Positions 48,601-59,081 of a stretch of DNA of 64,000 nt are shown here, piece after piece (the stretch's first letter is position 1; each line of letters opens with the position of its first letter). The position numbers and the translations under genes are program-made. The notes beneath the pieces were generated by a model, which was not told the origin of the DNA, did not search any database, and saw only the letters and a program-made list of their open reading frames with translations. Origin of the DNA: Mesorhabditis belari (lineage: Eukaryota; Nematoda; Chromadorea; Rhabditida; Rhabditidae); assembly GCA_958450365.1 (NCBI GenBank), contig CAUEEP010000740.1:1243501-1307500 (forward strand), in the 5' to 3' direction.

Positions 48601-49146
48601 TGAATTACGATAGAAAAAAATAACTGAAAGCTTTATTCAATTTATCTGTGCTCTGTGCTTTCTATGGAAACAACTAACAAATGAACAAGTCCTTATGAGA
48701 TTCGGATTAGGTTTTTGCCCTTTTAAGATTACTAATATAAAACGATATAGATGAAAAGCGAAAGATTGAGCATCTAAAAAACTCACCAAACCAATGGAAA
48801 CCTCATTTGACGAAGAATGAAGAAAATGTCGCTCTAGATGATCTATTCGAAGATGCAATAGCCCAAAGACAATTCCAATCAAAAGCAACAGAACAGCCGA
48901 TGGAAGCACAACCGCCCAAACGGGTAATGTCAACTGTTTATGGAGAAACCATAAACGATTACTTGGTCTAAATTATGATCTCTTTTTTTTGTTAAGCAAA
49001 TAATTTGAACCTATTCTTAGGCAACAATTTCCTTGTGGGTGAATTGAATGATTGTGATGATGGTGGAGATAAAGATGGGCTGGAAGAAGTCGAGGCACCA
49101 TCCTCATTATCTGGAGGCCATCCGGTCACAACTGTGTGACCGTCAC
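36630..49146 (-). CDS. Type II transmembrane collagen (MACIT, COL-99-like)
   Basis: Minus-strand exons in order: 49146-49011, 48967-48787, (gap), 44146-44112, 43960-43884, 43788-43681, 43145-43110, 42898-42845, 42448-42383, 42327-42267, 42198-42107, 41980-41897, 41848-41723, 41317-41156, 41017-40937, 40696-40544, 39938-39831, 39788-39624, 39553-39500, 39251-39207, 38821-38669, then likely 38607-38582 and 36699-36630 (TAA). Parts: a Ser/Pro-rich cytoplasmic head ([17 protein letters not shown]), basic NRLWFLHKQ, a TM helix ([19 protein letters not shown]), a polybasic AMKRKLRS linker before the first long Gly-X-Y runs, an interruption with [19 protein letters not shown] (helical), and a tail with [15 protein letters not shown]. 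Most collagen exons begin with a Gly codon in phase 0. No start exon is seen; at least one exon is missing between 48787 and 44146 because the phase changes. Resembles C. elegans COL-99 and vertebrate collagens XIII/XXIII/XXV. Confidence 0.93.
36813..37061 (-). mobile_element. MITE family A, copy 4 (reverse orientation)
   Basis: Both taccgtaaatactgtaatag-type ends are intact and the core is shortened. In the last collagen intron. Confidence 0.9.
37210..37740. repeat. Interspersed repeat, copy 2, split by an insertion
   Basis: Matches 32147-32420 in two parts (37215-37330 and 37569-37735). About 240 bp in between (tgtaacagtttatacagtcg ... acacgttttagaaag) is absent from copy 1. Confidence 0.88.
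37945..38112. repeat. 41-bp tandem repeat, four copies
   Basis: Unit ggcttaaaatgaaagaaaag plus cagcttcatttattccttttt; in the last collagen intron. Confidence 0.95.
38962..39034 (+). tRNA. tRNA-like gene or relic (CCT-like anticodon loop)
   Basis: A good D-arm (ggct/agcc), an anticodon-like loop ctcctag with U33 in a 4-5 bp stem (cccg/cggg), a long variable region and gggttcgatcccgg. The acceptor stem is poor and one T-stem pair is mismatched. It lies in a collagen intron (38822-39206), antisense to the gene. Could be a pseudo-tRNA. Confidence 0.35.
40197..40250. repeat. Short tandem repeat (gatccttccgaa)
   Basis: Four to five copies in a collagen intron. Confidence 0.75.
41387..41598 (+). 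mobile_element. Degenerate MITE family A copy
   Basis: It keeps aaatactgtaatc, gctagctttgaacgcg, ttgtttaagctacaatgcg and attacagtatttgcggt in family A order, but is shorter and strongly diverged. In the collagen intron between 41317 and 41723. Confidence 0.75.
44152..44335. repeat. 12-bp minisatellite (aacaatttgctt)
   Basis: About fifteen units immediately upstream, on the coding strand, of collagen exon 44146-44112. The array begins only a few bases from the splice acceptor. Confidence 0.93.
44972..45050 (-). repeat. tRNA-like (SINE-like) element, copy 1
   Basis: The minus strand reads caattggataagtgatctt ... tctggttcgatcaccgc. It shares layout and much sequence with 45797-45873, so the two belong to one tRNA-derived family. 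Confidence 0.6.
45797..45874 (-). repeat. tRNA-like (SINE-like) element, copy 2
   Basis: The minus strand reads tggtcaagtggataagtgaa ... cctggttcgatccccgcc. A- and B-box are well preserved and five inner acceptor pairs are possible (tgtgg/ccaca), but the anticodon stem does not form. Confidence 0.6.
46628..46690 (+). repeat. tRNA 5' half-like sequence
   Basis: tggatagctcagtggttaga is a good D-arm/A-box but no T-arm follows. A truncated tRNA-derived fragment in the large collagen intron. Confidence 0.4.
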
Positions 49147-49516
49147 CTGAAAGGTTTTAGATTTGGGATATTTTGAGAGATTTTACCTGTAACTACCGTA
49201 CAACGAGGCATAGTTGGTAGGCAACACGGTAGTCAATAAGGTAGCTCAAGTACCCATCAATTAAATAATTTTTGGAGTTAAATAGAAAAGTCGTTTCGGT
49301 TCCTAGGCTTTCTGAAAATATTTTGTCAAATTAGAGAAATAAAAACAGAGTTAACATCAAGTTTATTAAGTTGACAAAGTCAAAAATTATATTTGAACTG
49401 TATTTGGGTTAGTTAAAGTCAATTTTCAAATCAAATCATTTCAACTCGAAGCCAGATTGTCAATTTTGAGATCAAAATAGAATGTGATTTGATGAAATGG
49501 TTTTTAAAGTAGCTGT

Positions 49517-49745
49517 TAAACATTTGGAAACAAATTTGTAGAGAAAAGGAATTGAATTTGTAGAGATAAGGAACCCACCTTAAAGAGATAAGGAAGCAAA
49601 TTTAGAGAGATAAGGAACCAAGTTTGTAGAGATAAGGAACCAAATTGGTAGAGAAAAGGAATTAAATTTGTAGGGAAAAGGAAACAAATTTGTAGGGAAA
49701 AGGAGTCAAATTTGTAGAGAAAAGGAATCAAATTTGTAGAGAATA
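49517..49745. repeat. About 22-bp tandem repeat (aaatttgtagagataaggaa)
   Basis: About ten units upstream of the collagen head exon. Confidence 0.9.
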
Positions 49746-51595
49746 GTGTTTATGAATTCACCTGAAAAACTCAATTCTACCTGGTTTCTATCATTTTTTG
49801 AACAACTTTGATAATATAAAATCAAAAAATGACAATGCTAAACCCTCATAAGCCAACTCTTCTCGAATACTAATCTCCTTTTAGTAAAGTGAGATATAGC
49901 TAGTTGAAAAGTAGAAGAAAAGAAAAGACGGAGAATTTGTAGAACTCTTCATATAGGGTATTCATGATGTGTGTGGAAGGGGATGCTTTGAAAACACAAA
50001 TCTTTTCTCTTTTCTCTTTTTCTCTTCTTTAGGGTCATAGAGGTAAAGAGAAATAGACAGACAAATTTGGTGTCCCGATTTTATGCGTGATCACTCTTCA
50101 GAGGAGTGAGAAGAGAGAAAGATGGGTCCTCGAAAAAGAAAGTGAACAAAGGATGGGACATTCCGAGGGGAAACACCCCCTAAAAAGGTGAATAGAAAGA
50201 AGGACGGCTATTCCAGAATATCCAGAACATAGGTATACTTGCTCTCGTACTCGGCTAGGGTTCATCAAAATGTTCAAAAGTTCCAAGCCAGCTAGATTGA
50301 TTTGGTCTCGAGAAAGTTAGGAAAAATCACCACAAAGATGTTAGGATTGTTAATAAACCGAGCTGTGGGTTTTGGGTTTAGAAATAGAATTCTCAAAAGT
50401 AGATAAGAGTTCGGAGCTTAACGAATGCAATACCAGTTTGCCAATCGCTATAACACAAAACAGAACCAATTTGAATGATAATAGTTAAGTATGTTATCAG
50501 AAAAGTCAGTACTCATTTGTTTTTGATTAGTTGTTTTTCGATCTATACCTACTTTCTCGATCAACTGACTCACTTTAATGCCTTCATAACTTTCCAAAGG
50601 CTAGAGATAAGATCAAATAGTTCGGAGAAATCTCAGAGCCTTCAAAAGAGAGACAAAAGATTGCGCAAGTCTTCAATTCTTCGAATGCAGACAAGCCATG
50701 ACCAAATTACCCACTCACAAATCATCCATTCTTTGCCATTGTCAAGAGAAACTTTTTTCCGGTCACTAATAACTCATTGTGATGGATAAACATTAAAAGA
50801 GATCAAAGGAAATCAATTAGATAACGATTTTGTAACTGTTTCTAATTGTTTCTAAAGAATTTCTAAAGAATTGTGCTTGAAAATGAGCACTTTAAAGAAA
50901 GAAAATATTTAATAATAAAAGATTGCCTTCTTGCCAGCTTTTTAAGAGTGAAAAGCTTTTGGGGTAGGCAAAAGGGAATCTGAGAAGGGGCGGAGTCGGA
51001 AATGCTTAAAGCTGCTTAAAGAGTCGAGCTTCTCATTGATTGTAAATAAAAATAAGACAAATAAATAGCAATCAAATTAGCAGATAAATAGCAAATTAGT
51101 ACATAAAAATAGAGAGAAAACTCAAAAAGTGGTGAGGCGTTAAAATTCGGTGAAGCATTCTTGATATTTCCTGTTTAAGAGAAAAGTAAAGGAAAAAGGA
51201 GAAAAGTCAATTGAGAAAAAGTTTTGCTTTTTTTAAACTTTTGCAATTGAGAAAGTTTTATTCTTGAATCTTGAATCTTTGAAAGATTTTTGAGTGATCA
51301 GAAAAAAGAAAAGGCTATAAATCGAGGGACAACCGGGATGCTGAGTTGAGGATTGGAGGGAAAGGTTTTTTTTGGGGGCAATGACCGGGTCGAGCAAATT
51401 ACTTGGGAAAAGAAATGGGAAGAGAACCATATGTGATTTGAAAGGAAATGATGGGGGACACAATTCACTTGTAAGTGAGAAAAAAAAGGAGAACGATCAT
51501 TGGAGCTTGGATTGACTGAAGTGGCCCACACAAGGTGTTCGGGAATTTTGGGCAGAACTAGTGTTTCTGCCAAAACAATTTCCTTTCCTGCCAAA

Positions 51596-51650
51596 GCTTT
51601 CTAAAACGTGGAAACGTTCAAAAGCTATCGTAATCTTGGCTCTAGTTTTA
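51596..51650 (+). repeat. Dispersed motif tttctaaaacgtg ... taatcttggctcta
   Basis: Similar copies begin near 1488, 25132, 37138, 43323, 52998 and 59579. Each starts with (g)ttttctaaaac(g/a) and most continue about 25 nt later with (a/c)cgtaatctt or similar. About 55 bp, degenerate, no terminal repeats seen. Confidence 0.6.
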
Positions 51651-53585
51651 TTCGATCTTTTTAGATTTCTGTGTGGTAAAGGATACTATATAAAAATTGA
51701 TATCTAGATTGGATAAAACTTTCCTGACTTTACCAGCTCAGCAAAAATCTCAGAAACAAAACCTAGACAGGGATTGGAATAACTTTGAATAAGATTACGG
51801 TAGTTTAAAAGTTTATTTTTTAAAAAATAAAAGACTAATCGAGAGAAATGCCCTTAAACTTTAACCAATCTCTCAAAAGATCTGGAGGAAAATGAGGGAT
51901 TGTGGAGATCCAATCAAAAAGATTGATCAGAAGAAAGAAAAGGGATTGGTCGGAAGGAGTGATATCTCTTTTCCTTCTCTTTTCTTTCTCTTTTCCTTTT
52001 CTCTTCGATTTCCCCGTCGATATCCTCAATGGTTAGGCAATGGTAGGGTCTCCTTCAAGGGGCACAAGGTCATCACTGATGTTTGTTTAGCTGCACCTCT
52101 CTTTTCCTCATCTCATTTCTTTCTCTAACAATATCCGGCTATTACCTTCAATCCAACTGATTGCATGTTGAGATTTGAGGAAAGTTCAAAGCAAAACGCG
52201 AAATTTTATAGGTTTCAAAGCTGGATATAATCAATTATCAGTCAACCAACCTTAAAGATTACTGTAAATCAGAGAAATAGAAATACGGTATTCTGTATCA
52301 ATTTTTGAGAGTGATGAGAGTGAAGGATTTCCAGATTTTCTTATCATATAAAAAAATTGCAAATTTTATCTGTTTCAGAGCAAAACTAGATAGTCAAACT
52401 GAAAGGTTTTTTAATCAAATAGAAAATTTTCAGCTATATTTATCAAAAGAAAGCGATGATTTTGGAAAGGCTGGTTCACAATTACAATATCATCTTTACG
52501 GTAGCTTTGTAGTATTGTAGTTAATCTTTAAATATGCACAAATTAGTTGCCCGCAAAAGCGGTGTTGTTATGGTTGTAAAATGGTGACATTTATATCTTT
52601 GACCGGATGGAAAAAAAGACTTCTCGCTTCCCTCCAGATGTTCAACTCAAATCCGACATATTGCTCAATTTTCTTTGCGCATCTAGCGGTCAAAATGTAG
52701 AGAAGTCCCGTAATGCAGTCATCCTCAATTTATCAAAAGATGCACTTTAAAATCTATATTGTAAAATGAATTTCTCGAAAATCATCCCATAAATTTCGCT
52801 TCCCAGCCTTGAAATGATTGGTTCGCGTGCGCGGGTATTTTGTCTCTTTTGTGCGATTACACTAAAAAAAGAGGAATCACTTGCAATATTTTCCCAATCC
52901 TCAGCTGGAAGTCCGAGCTTTCAAAAAAAAGGAGTAAGTGAAGGTGAAACAAAATATTCGAAATTGAAATTCAAGGTGATGGGACTGAGAATAGTTCGTT
53001 TTCTAAAACGTGTCAACTTTAGAAAACTCAAAGCAAGCTTATAGTAGTTTCTAAAAATTGACATGCTCACAGGCTACTAACAATAGAGAAAGATGTTAAA
53101 AATGAATCCTCAAACGTTCGCCGATTTATTTGCTCGTTTGTAGGTGATGACCGGGAGATTTGGGAGGAAATTGAAAGAAGAACAAGGGTATCAAGAAGGG
53201 GAGAATGGGTAAATGACGTAACCATTAAAAGAAGAGAGAAATCTCTGATCCCTTGGGCCTACCTGAAGGGACACCCCTTTCCCTTCTTCGTCTATCCAAA
53301 TCCATCTATGTCCCACCTGCTTGTATGTATGCTCTTTCTTTGCATGCAAATGAGCCACGATTAGGGCAACACCAAATTTTTCTATATACCTAGGTTAGCA
53401 CACAAATTGAGCGGCCATGCGACCAAGATACGTCCGTGAAAGAATGGTTTCTATCGAGAAATCGTGTTCACAGTTGAAGTGGTGAACTAAAAAGCATGAT
53501 TTACGAAGATGTAAGCTTGTGTGTACTAGCACTGAACTGAATAAATCATAATCGATGGTGGGAATACTCATTCGTCTTCCCTCTT

Positions 53586-56500
53586 TCAACCATCAATCTA
53601 CATATTTCGTATTTTTTTGAAAGTATAAGAACAATTTATCTAATTGTAAGCAATAGCCTATGGCCACAAAATAATGAAAAACTAACCCGTATAAATGCTC
53701 GGTAACAATTAAAAATACTCTACTGAACAGTAAAACCTGATTCATTTCTCGGCCATGTTGTTCTTTTTTTCTGTTGGCCTCATTCTTCTCGACGAGCTCC
53801 ATGTCAATTTCCCGCAATGGGACGGGTTTAGAAATGACATGGCCAATTTTCTGAGATGATCTCGAGCACCCTTTTTCGGCACAAGCGTATCGAACAACTC
53901 CCTAAAAATATTAATATGATTTACCAACAAAAGAAAACAAACATCTCGCCGAATCTGTGTCAAACGAATCCGTTTCCCTATTCGATACACCTGCTCCGTT
54001 GAATCATTCTAAAGAACTCAGTGAATGCTTTTGTTTAAAAACCTCAACACTAACCCTTACTCCTCTTTCAAGCAACGAATTCCACCGACATTCTTTAGCG
54101 TCGCTTTCATCAAGCTCCTTCACAAACGAGACGCCATCATCTGTCATCGCAGCCCCACAGGACCGAGCCCTAAACTTTGCGATTTTGTAAAGAAAAAGCA
54201 CCCCATACCTGCGTCTTTGATAAGGCATTGCCAAAAAAAGGTGTCATGCTAAACTCAAAGTATCCAGTAGCAACCTGAATTTTTATTGCACACGACACAG
54301 CGACAATTTACCTGAGATTTCTTATTTCTCAAATTGTTCTTCTCGCAGGGTTTTTCCTCAATGATCAATATGTCATCTTCTTTTTGAAGAGCTTCAGGTA
54401 CTAAAAAATGGGATTCAATACATAATACATAAGCCCTTACCAGTATTGGTAACATTTTCGGCCTCGACTGTTTCCTGCGGCAATCGTGGAGATCGTTGCT
54501 TCTTGAACTAAGGTGTTTGCTTGGCAATTTCACCATCTCTTGGCAAAGAATCAAAAATTAAATTATTTTTAAAGGTTTAAAGTATATTTAACTTCGCTGT
54601 TGCGGCTTATTCTGTACTGATGGCTTTTTGGGTCGAATTTTAGACTCATCTACAGTTTGCTTTCGTGCTCTAAAAAAATTGGTTAATTTAAGTAAAACAA
54701 CAAATAAAACAATTTAAATAAAACAAATTTCCTTACCTATCAACTGGCGTACAAGTGACAAGTTTCTCAAGCGGATCAATTCTGATTTTCAGTTTTATTG
54801 GGTCTTTTTGTAGCGGCTCGATAAAAGAATCCTCGGATGCTGCAGGCAAATTTTTTTTTCTCTTGAACTTTACTGTTGGTATCATTTTCCTAGAAAACGC
54901 GTTTTTAGCATGCAAAATTAAAATGCAAAGGTACTTATCGATTACACTGGCCGCTTTTCAAATATACGAATAATGGACCTTTTTGAAGCGTTTGTAGTAT
55001 TTTCATTTCTAATATAGTTTAAAGCATGCTCTCTCGATTAAAAACACTTTCTGACCGGGGGATCGTGCAAAGTTGAGGGGGGGGGGGGGCGATATTAGGA
55101 AGGGGTATACCGCACGGGTACCCCAACCCCTTAGAATTGCGCGGTTCCGCCATGGCAAAAAATAATCTTGGTAAAAAACATTTAAGTTTATCACTTTTTT
55201 GATACCGTTTGATAAAATTTGCATAAAAGCTGTCAGTGTAATCGATACATACCAATAAAAATTACCATTTCTTCTCCAAAGCAAACTCCTTCACCGTTCA
55301 CGTTCTTGTAAATTCGATTGAGCTCTTTTTGTTTCCTCTTTCTTTCATCTGCCTTCATTGTAGCATATGTTTCCTAAAAATTATTACAGTTTATGTACAT
55401 GCTAATTCTTCAATTTATCAGCTTTCAATTACGCATTATTCAAAAAAATGACAAACCGCAACAGGAATCTCGAAATAAAATGGTTGACCATCGGATGATT
55501 GACTCGATTCATCTTCACTTTTGTCACTTGAGCTACTCTAAAACGATCATAATTGCACCCATGAAAAAATACCGCGTGTTTTATAAGATCAACCCAAAAA
55601 AAATGAACAAAACTCAGCCTTACCGAAGTTGAATGCAGCTTCTTGCTAGTATTCCTTTTCAATGGTTTTCTGTTCGGCGGTTGTTCGTCATCCTAAAGCA
55701 AGAAACCGATTTACTTAATACAATGAACCAACGCTAGATGAAGAGCCATTTAATGCAGCAAACGATTTCCTCCTACTGCCCTCTTTTTCTTTCTTCTTCA
55801 CCCATTGTTCCTAAAAATATTTCTCATTATTTTAAAAATTAGAAATCCTCCTAAATACCGTGCCAGTTTTTAGTAGCAAGTGAGAACCAACCGTAAGTAA
55901 TTTAGCTTTTTTTATTTCCGTTTTTCGTTTTTTTTAAACGCTCTGCCGACGCCACCCCCAAAAATGAAAAGAATTTCATCGTGTACTTTTTAAAAAGTTA
56001 AAATTGCTAATCCACGCCCCTTTTTGCTTCGGCAGTCTATCGGAGGGCTTGCCGGAGGTGGTTAGCGTCCCAGATCGCCCTAAGGGATAGCTGAGTTCAT
56101 TCCTGTTAACTCCAAACTTTTTTGCTTTCAATGTTTTCAAGCATGGAGCTGAAGTATGCAAATTTGAGTTGCCTCACGGTGAAGCAATTGTTACAGGGGT
56201 CTCGGAGGGGGCGCGCCGAGTGACCTTTAACCTGAGAGATCAAACTATGCGTCAGCCTCAAAACATTCAGCCAGAAAAACCCGCCGTTATGTAGGTTTCG
56301 GTTTCGGGTTTCGGCTGGTATCAAAAAATCAAAATAAAACCAATAAATACCGTAGACTTTGACAAAGAATCGCTGTTAACTCTTTCGTATGCTTCTTGCA
56401 GAGCCTTTGCGGTTGCCTGGGCTTTTCAGACCAAGCGGTTCTTTGTACGTGGTCAGGAGCTCATTCGCCTCAATCTTTCCATTGCTGTCGGGCTAAAATT

Positions 56501-57123
56501 CTGGCAAAATATTGAAATCTAGAAAAAGACTAACTATCCAAAAGTTAGCTTCAGGCTTCCATGTGTCTTCGTCTGGTCGATATCCAGCCCAACGCGTCTA
56601 AATATTGATTTTGAACAAGATGCAAATTGCTTTTTTTTTTACCCTGTAAACATATTTGCTACATTCTTCGCCTTTTTTGATTCGTGGGACGAAGCGCCCC
56701 ATAATTTCGTCCGTAGCCGCGTGATGATTTTTGAGATACATCAGCTTTCGAAAGTACAAATCATCGAAACTAAATCAGATAATTAATGAATAATTTACAT
56801 TTACTATTTAGCTTTATTGAAATTCAAGAATATTTCAGTTTATTGATGTTTAACCGTTTAATCAGAATCAAACCGTGCATGATCCACAATCTCCTCGACC
56901 GTATATTCTTGTTCGGAGATGAGTGTTCGGAGATGACGCTGGAATATAAAAATTAACTATTAACACCTTTAAAAACGCTAAAACTTACCCCAAGCTTTTT
57001 AACCTCAAAAGTTTGAAAATAGCATGGAAGCCTACGTGAAATTTATAGTTAAAATGATTTACCTTCATCCCTGTCGCCCATCATTCACCAATTATCCGGT
57101 TGTGTCACTCCGCCGGACGTCAA
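53586..57123 (-). CDS. Chromodomain protein with a long insertion in the chromodomain
   Basis: Minus-strand exons: (57123-57063), 57031-56989, 56938-56874, 56769-56643, 56597-56535, 56492-56351, 55810-55733, 55692-55624, 55537-55457, 55373-55266, 55008-54946, 54889-54737, 54669-about 54617, 54507-54441, 54400-54312, 54274-54209, 54169-54061, 54008-53943, 53901-53737, 53597-53586 (TGA). The chromodomain is split: EQEYTVEEIVDHARF, then about 38 extra residues, then YVYRTRWAGYRPDEDTWKPE. The three aromatic cage positions (Y, W, Y) are kept, so methyl-lysine binding is plausible. The rest is Lys/Glu/Ser-rich, with FEIPVA, YFEFSMTPFFGNALSK, IGKRIRLTQIRRD and RYACAEKGCSRSS. Exon 56492 has one base too many (PDSNGKIEANELL, then ALQEAYERVNSDSLSKST in another frame); 55266 to 55008 and 54209 to 54169 also do not phase. 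Start codon uncertain. Likely nuclear. Confidence 0.75.
55035..55165. other. GC-rich intronic patch with a G/C homopolymer
   Basis: ccgggggatcgtgcaaagtt, a run of 12-13 G, and gggtaccccaaccccttag in an otherwise AT-rich intron of the chromodomain gene. Could be an inserted fragment of a repeat. Confidence 0.4.
56030..56330 (-). other. GC-rich insertion-like block in a chromodomain intron
   Basis: The minus strand contains gcgccccctccgagacccct, ttgcttcaccgtgaggcaac and ctccggcaagccctccgata; a 72-codon frame is open. Composition differs sharply from the flanks. It resembles a multicopy element, but I cannot name it. Confidence 0.35.
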
Positions 57124-57422
57124 CTAAAATAAAACTTGAAGATTATCAAATGTAAACAATTTAAAACATAAAGTAATCAAATGCGCTAAAATAGACACAA
57201 AAATTTAATAATTTGGTACTAATAAAGTTGGGAACACTTTTTTCTGGGGTAATCGAGGGCGCTGATCACGAAAATCGCATTTTTAACACAAGTTTGCGTA
57301 TTAAAAGTTGACTTTTCCGACCCCGGAAATGTGAGTAGCTTTGGGGCATAAGAGCGGGACTTATCAAATTTAGTAGTGTTTAATTTAGTCATTCAAGTCT
57401 CTCCCACTTATGCCATGATGTA

Positions 57423-57624
57423 CAGTGGTCTACAAAAGTAATGCCCCATTGCCATTCAAAAGTATTTTTGCAAAATTATACGGATAAATCTTATATTCTT
57501 GAAAAGTCGAGTCTTATGGGTCGGTAAAAATGCCCTACTCTTTTTCTGAAATGCCGATTTTGCAAGATTTCCTTACAAAACATACTGTTAGATGGCAATG
57601 GGGCATTACTTTTGTGGACCACTG
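57423..57624. mobile_element. MITE family D (cagtggtc ends)
   Basis: cagtggtctacaaaagtaat / attacttttgtggaccactg are inverted 30-bp ends (continuing gccccattgcca) with flanking TA, as for Tc1/mariner derivatives. About 200 bp, non-coding. Confidence 0.9.
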
Positions 57625-58138
57625 TATAAAAGCTTAAAATAAAAAATAAAATCTTTCAAGCTTTTGAAAAACTAGCATTTTCCTAATAAAAACGCGGCAT
57701 TCAAGTTTTTGGATGGAAATTTTCGGATTCTACACAAAAAGTTTCCCTAGAATCACGTAAAAATATTTTCATTTAAACCTCAAAATTTGAATGCGAAATG
57801 GCAAAAATACGTTGATTTTCGATTGTTTTTCTGGGGTTGTAAAAGGCAAGGCGAATGCGTTAAAGTAGCGAGCATCGTCGACGAGAAAAAGTAGTAAACA
57901 AAATAAAAATAAACAATCAGAGTTGTTAGGAAAATGTGTTGAAAAGCGTAAATTTGGCGCAAATGATACGCGACGGAAATAGTTTGGCGCTTTTGCTAGC
58001 ACCTCACTTTATTAGGTAGTACCAAAATCTTTTACAAGTACTTAGGGAATTGGAAATGAAACATTCTTGAAAATCTAAATTCTTTGTAATTTGTAATTTT
58101 AAAATTTGCATGCTTTTATTGTTTGCATATCTAATACC

Positions 58139-58408
58139 TACCGTAAATACTGTAATAGTACCCCAGCCCCATAATGACGGTGCGGAGTGTTGCGTCGTCT
58201 AGCTTTGAACGAGTTTTTCTCGACACTGGTTTATGCTACAATGCCCACTTAAATATCAAAAAATAGCCCTGATTTTCAGCTATTTTTTTTATACCAAAGA
58301 CGCATTTTTTGAAAGTACGGGCGCTTTGAAAAAAATGAAATACTAAAAAACTTTTGCGACTACGCGACTGTACGAGGGGGGTCGGGTACTATTACAGTAT
58401 TTACGGTA
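58139..58408 (+). mobile_element. MITE family A, copy 5
   Basis: Full 270-bp copy, same orientation as 8739-9005. Confidence 0.9.
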
Positions 58409-58595
58409 GTAAATCCTACTTATTATAAGCGAGAGAGTATGTGTGTCTGTTCCGCTGTTTTAGAAAAAACGGCTCAACCAATCGATCTGAAAGTTTGACA
58501 TTACAAACCTAACTTTTTACGTAGTTTCCAAAAATCTAATAATATTTGACACATAATTTGACCGTTTTTCCTAAAAAGCAAAATTAAAGAACACA

Positions 58596-58692
58596 TGCTA
58601 CCGTGTGGCCGAGTGGTAGTGCGTCCCGATGTCCGATCTGCCAAGTTGGGCAACGTTGGGCTCGGTTAGTCTCGGGTTCGATCCCGGTTCGA
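58596..58692 (+). repeat. tRNA-like element, leucine/serine-type layout
   Basis: accgtgtggccgagtggtag (A-box) and cgggttcgatcccgg (good T-arm) are separated by a long variable region. A second B-box-like gggttcgattcctc follows at 58749-58762. No convincing anticodon stem. Confidence 0.45.
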
Positions 58693-59081
58693 TGCAATCT
58701 TTTTTTTTGCTTTCTTTGTCTTTACACTTTTTGAGTAAGAAAGGTCACGGGTTCGATTCCTCTAGGGATGAAGAAAATAAAATCCGTCTGCACGAAGCCA
58801 AGTATAAGCTGGTAAGTCTAAAATGCACGGCTTGCGCGATGTACGGCTATTCATTTTCTGTGAGAGAGAAAGAAGCGGCTATCTTTGTGTTTGCTTTTTT
58901 TGTGTTTGAGAGAGAAGGGGAAATGTATCCACCAAATAGAAAACAAATAAAAGTTCATTTTCACGATACAGTATCAAACTTTTAATCAAATAATCGAATC
59001 CAATTTTTCTGCAAAGATCTAGTCCGTTTGAACGTTACGCAATAGGAGTCATCAGCAAAAACAAGAGCGTGAAAGAAAAAC

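Larger units (their letters stand above)
44336..48786. other. Large collagen intron(s), exons not fully resolved
   Basis: The TM exon ends in phase 0 but exon 44146 starts after one base of a codon, so at least one coding exon should sit here. I could not pick it out. Visible content is tRNA-like elements and short repeats (cagaaatctttc near 46820-46860, tgtcaat near 47352-47385). Confidence 0.5.
49147..53585. other. Upstream of the collagen; start exon not found
   Basis: The collagen start codon exon must lie above 49146. A minus-strand stretch about 50286-50215 (MNPSRVREQ followed by GTATAC) looks weakly coding, but its phase does not match. Otherwise AT-rich, with a tandem array at 49517-49745. 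Confidence 0.4.

Noticed and set aside
50098..50286. Possible collagen start exon (MNPSRVREQ)
   Set aside because: Its donor leaves phase 0, whereas exon 49146 needs one preceding base; no signal for a 5' end.
53395..53589. 64-codon minus-strand frame (MSIPTIDYDLFSS...)
   Set aside because: It follows the in-phase TGA of the chromodomain gene and cannot be joined with a good acceptor; might be UTR or chance.
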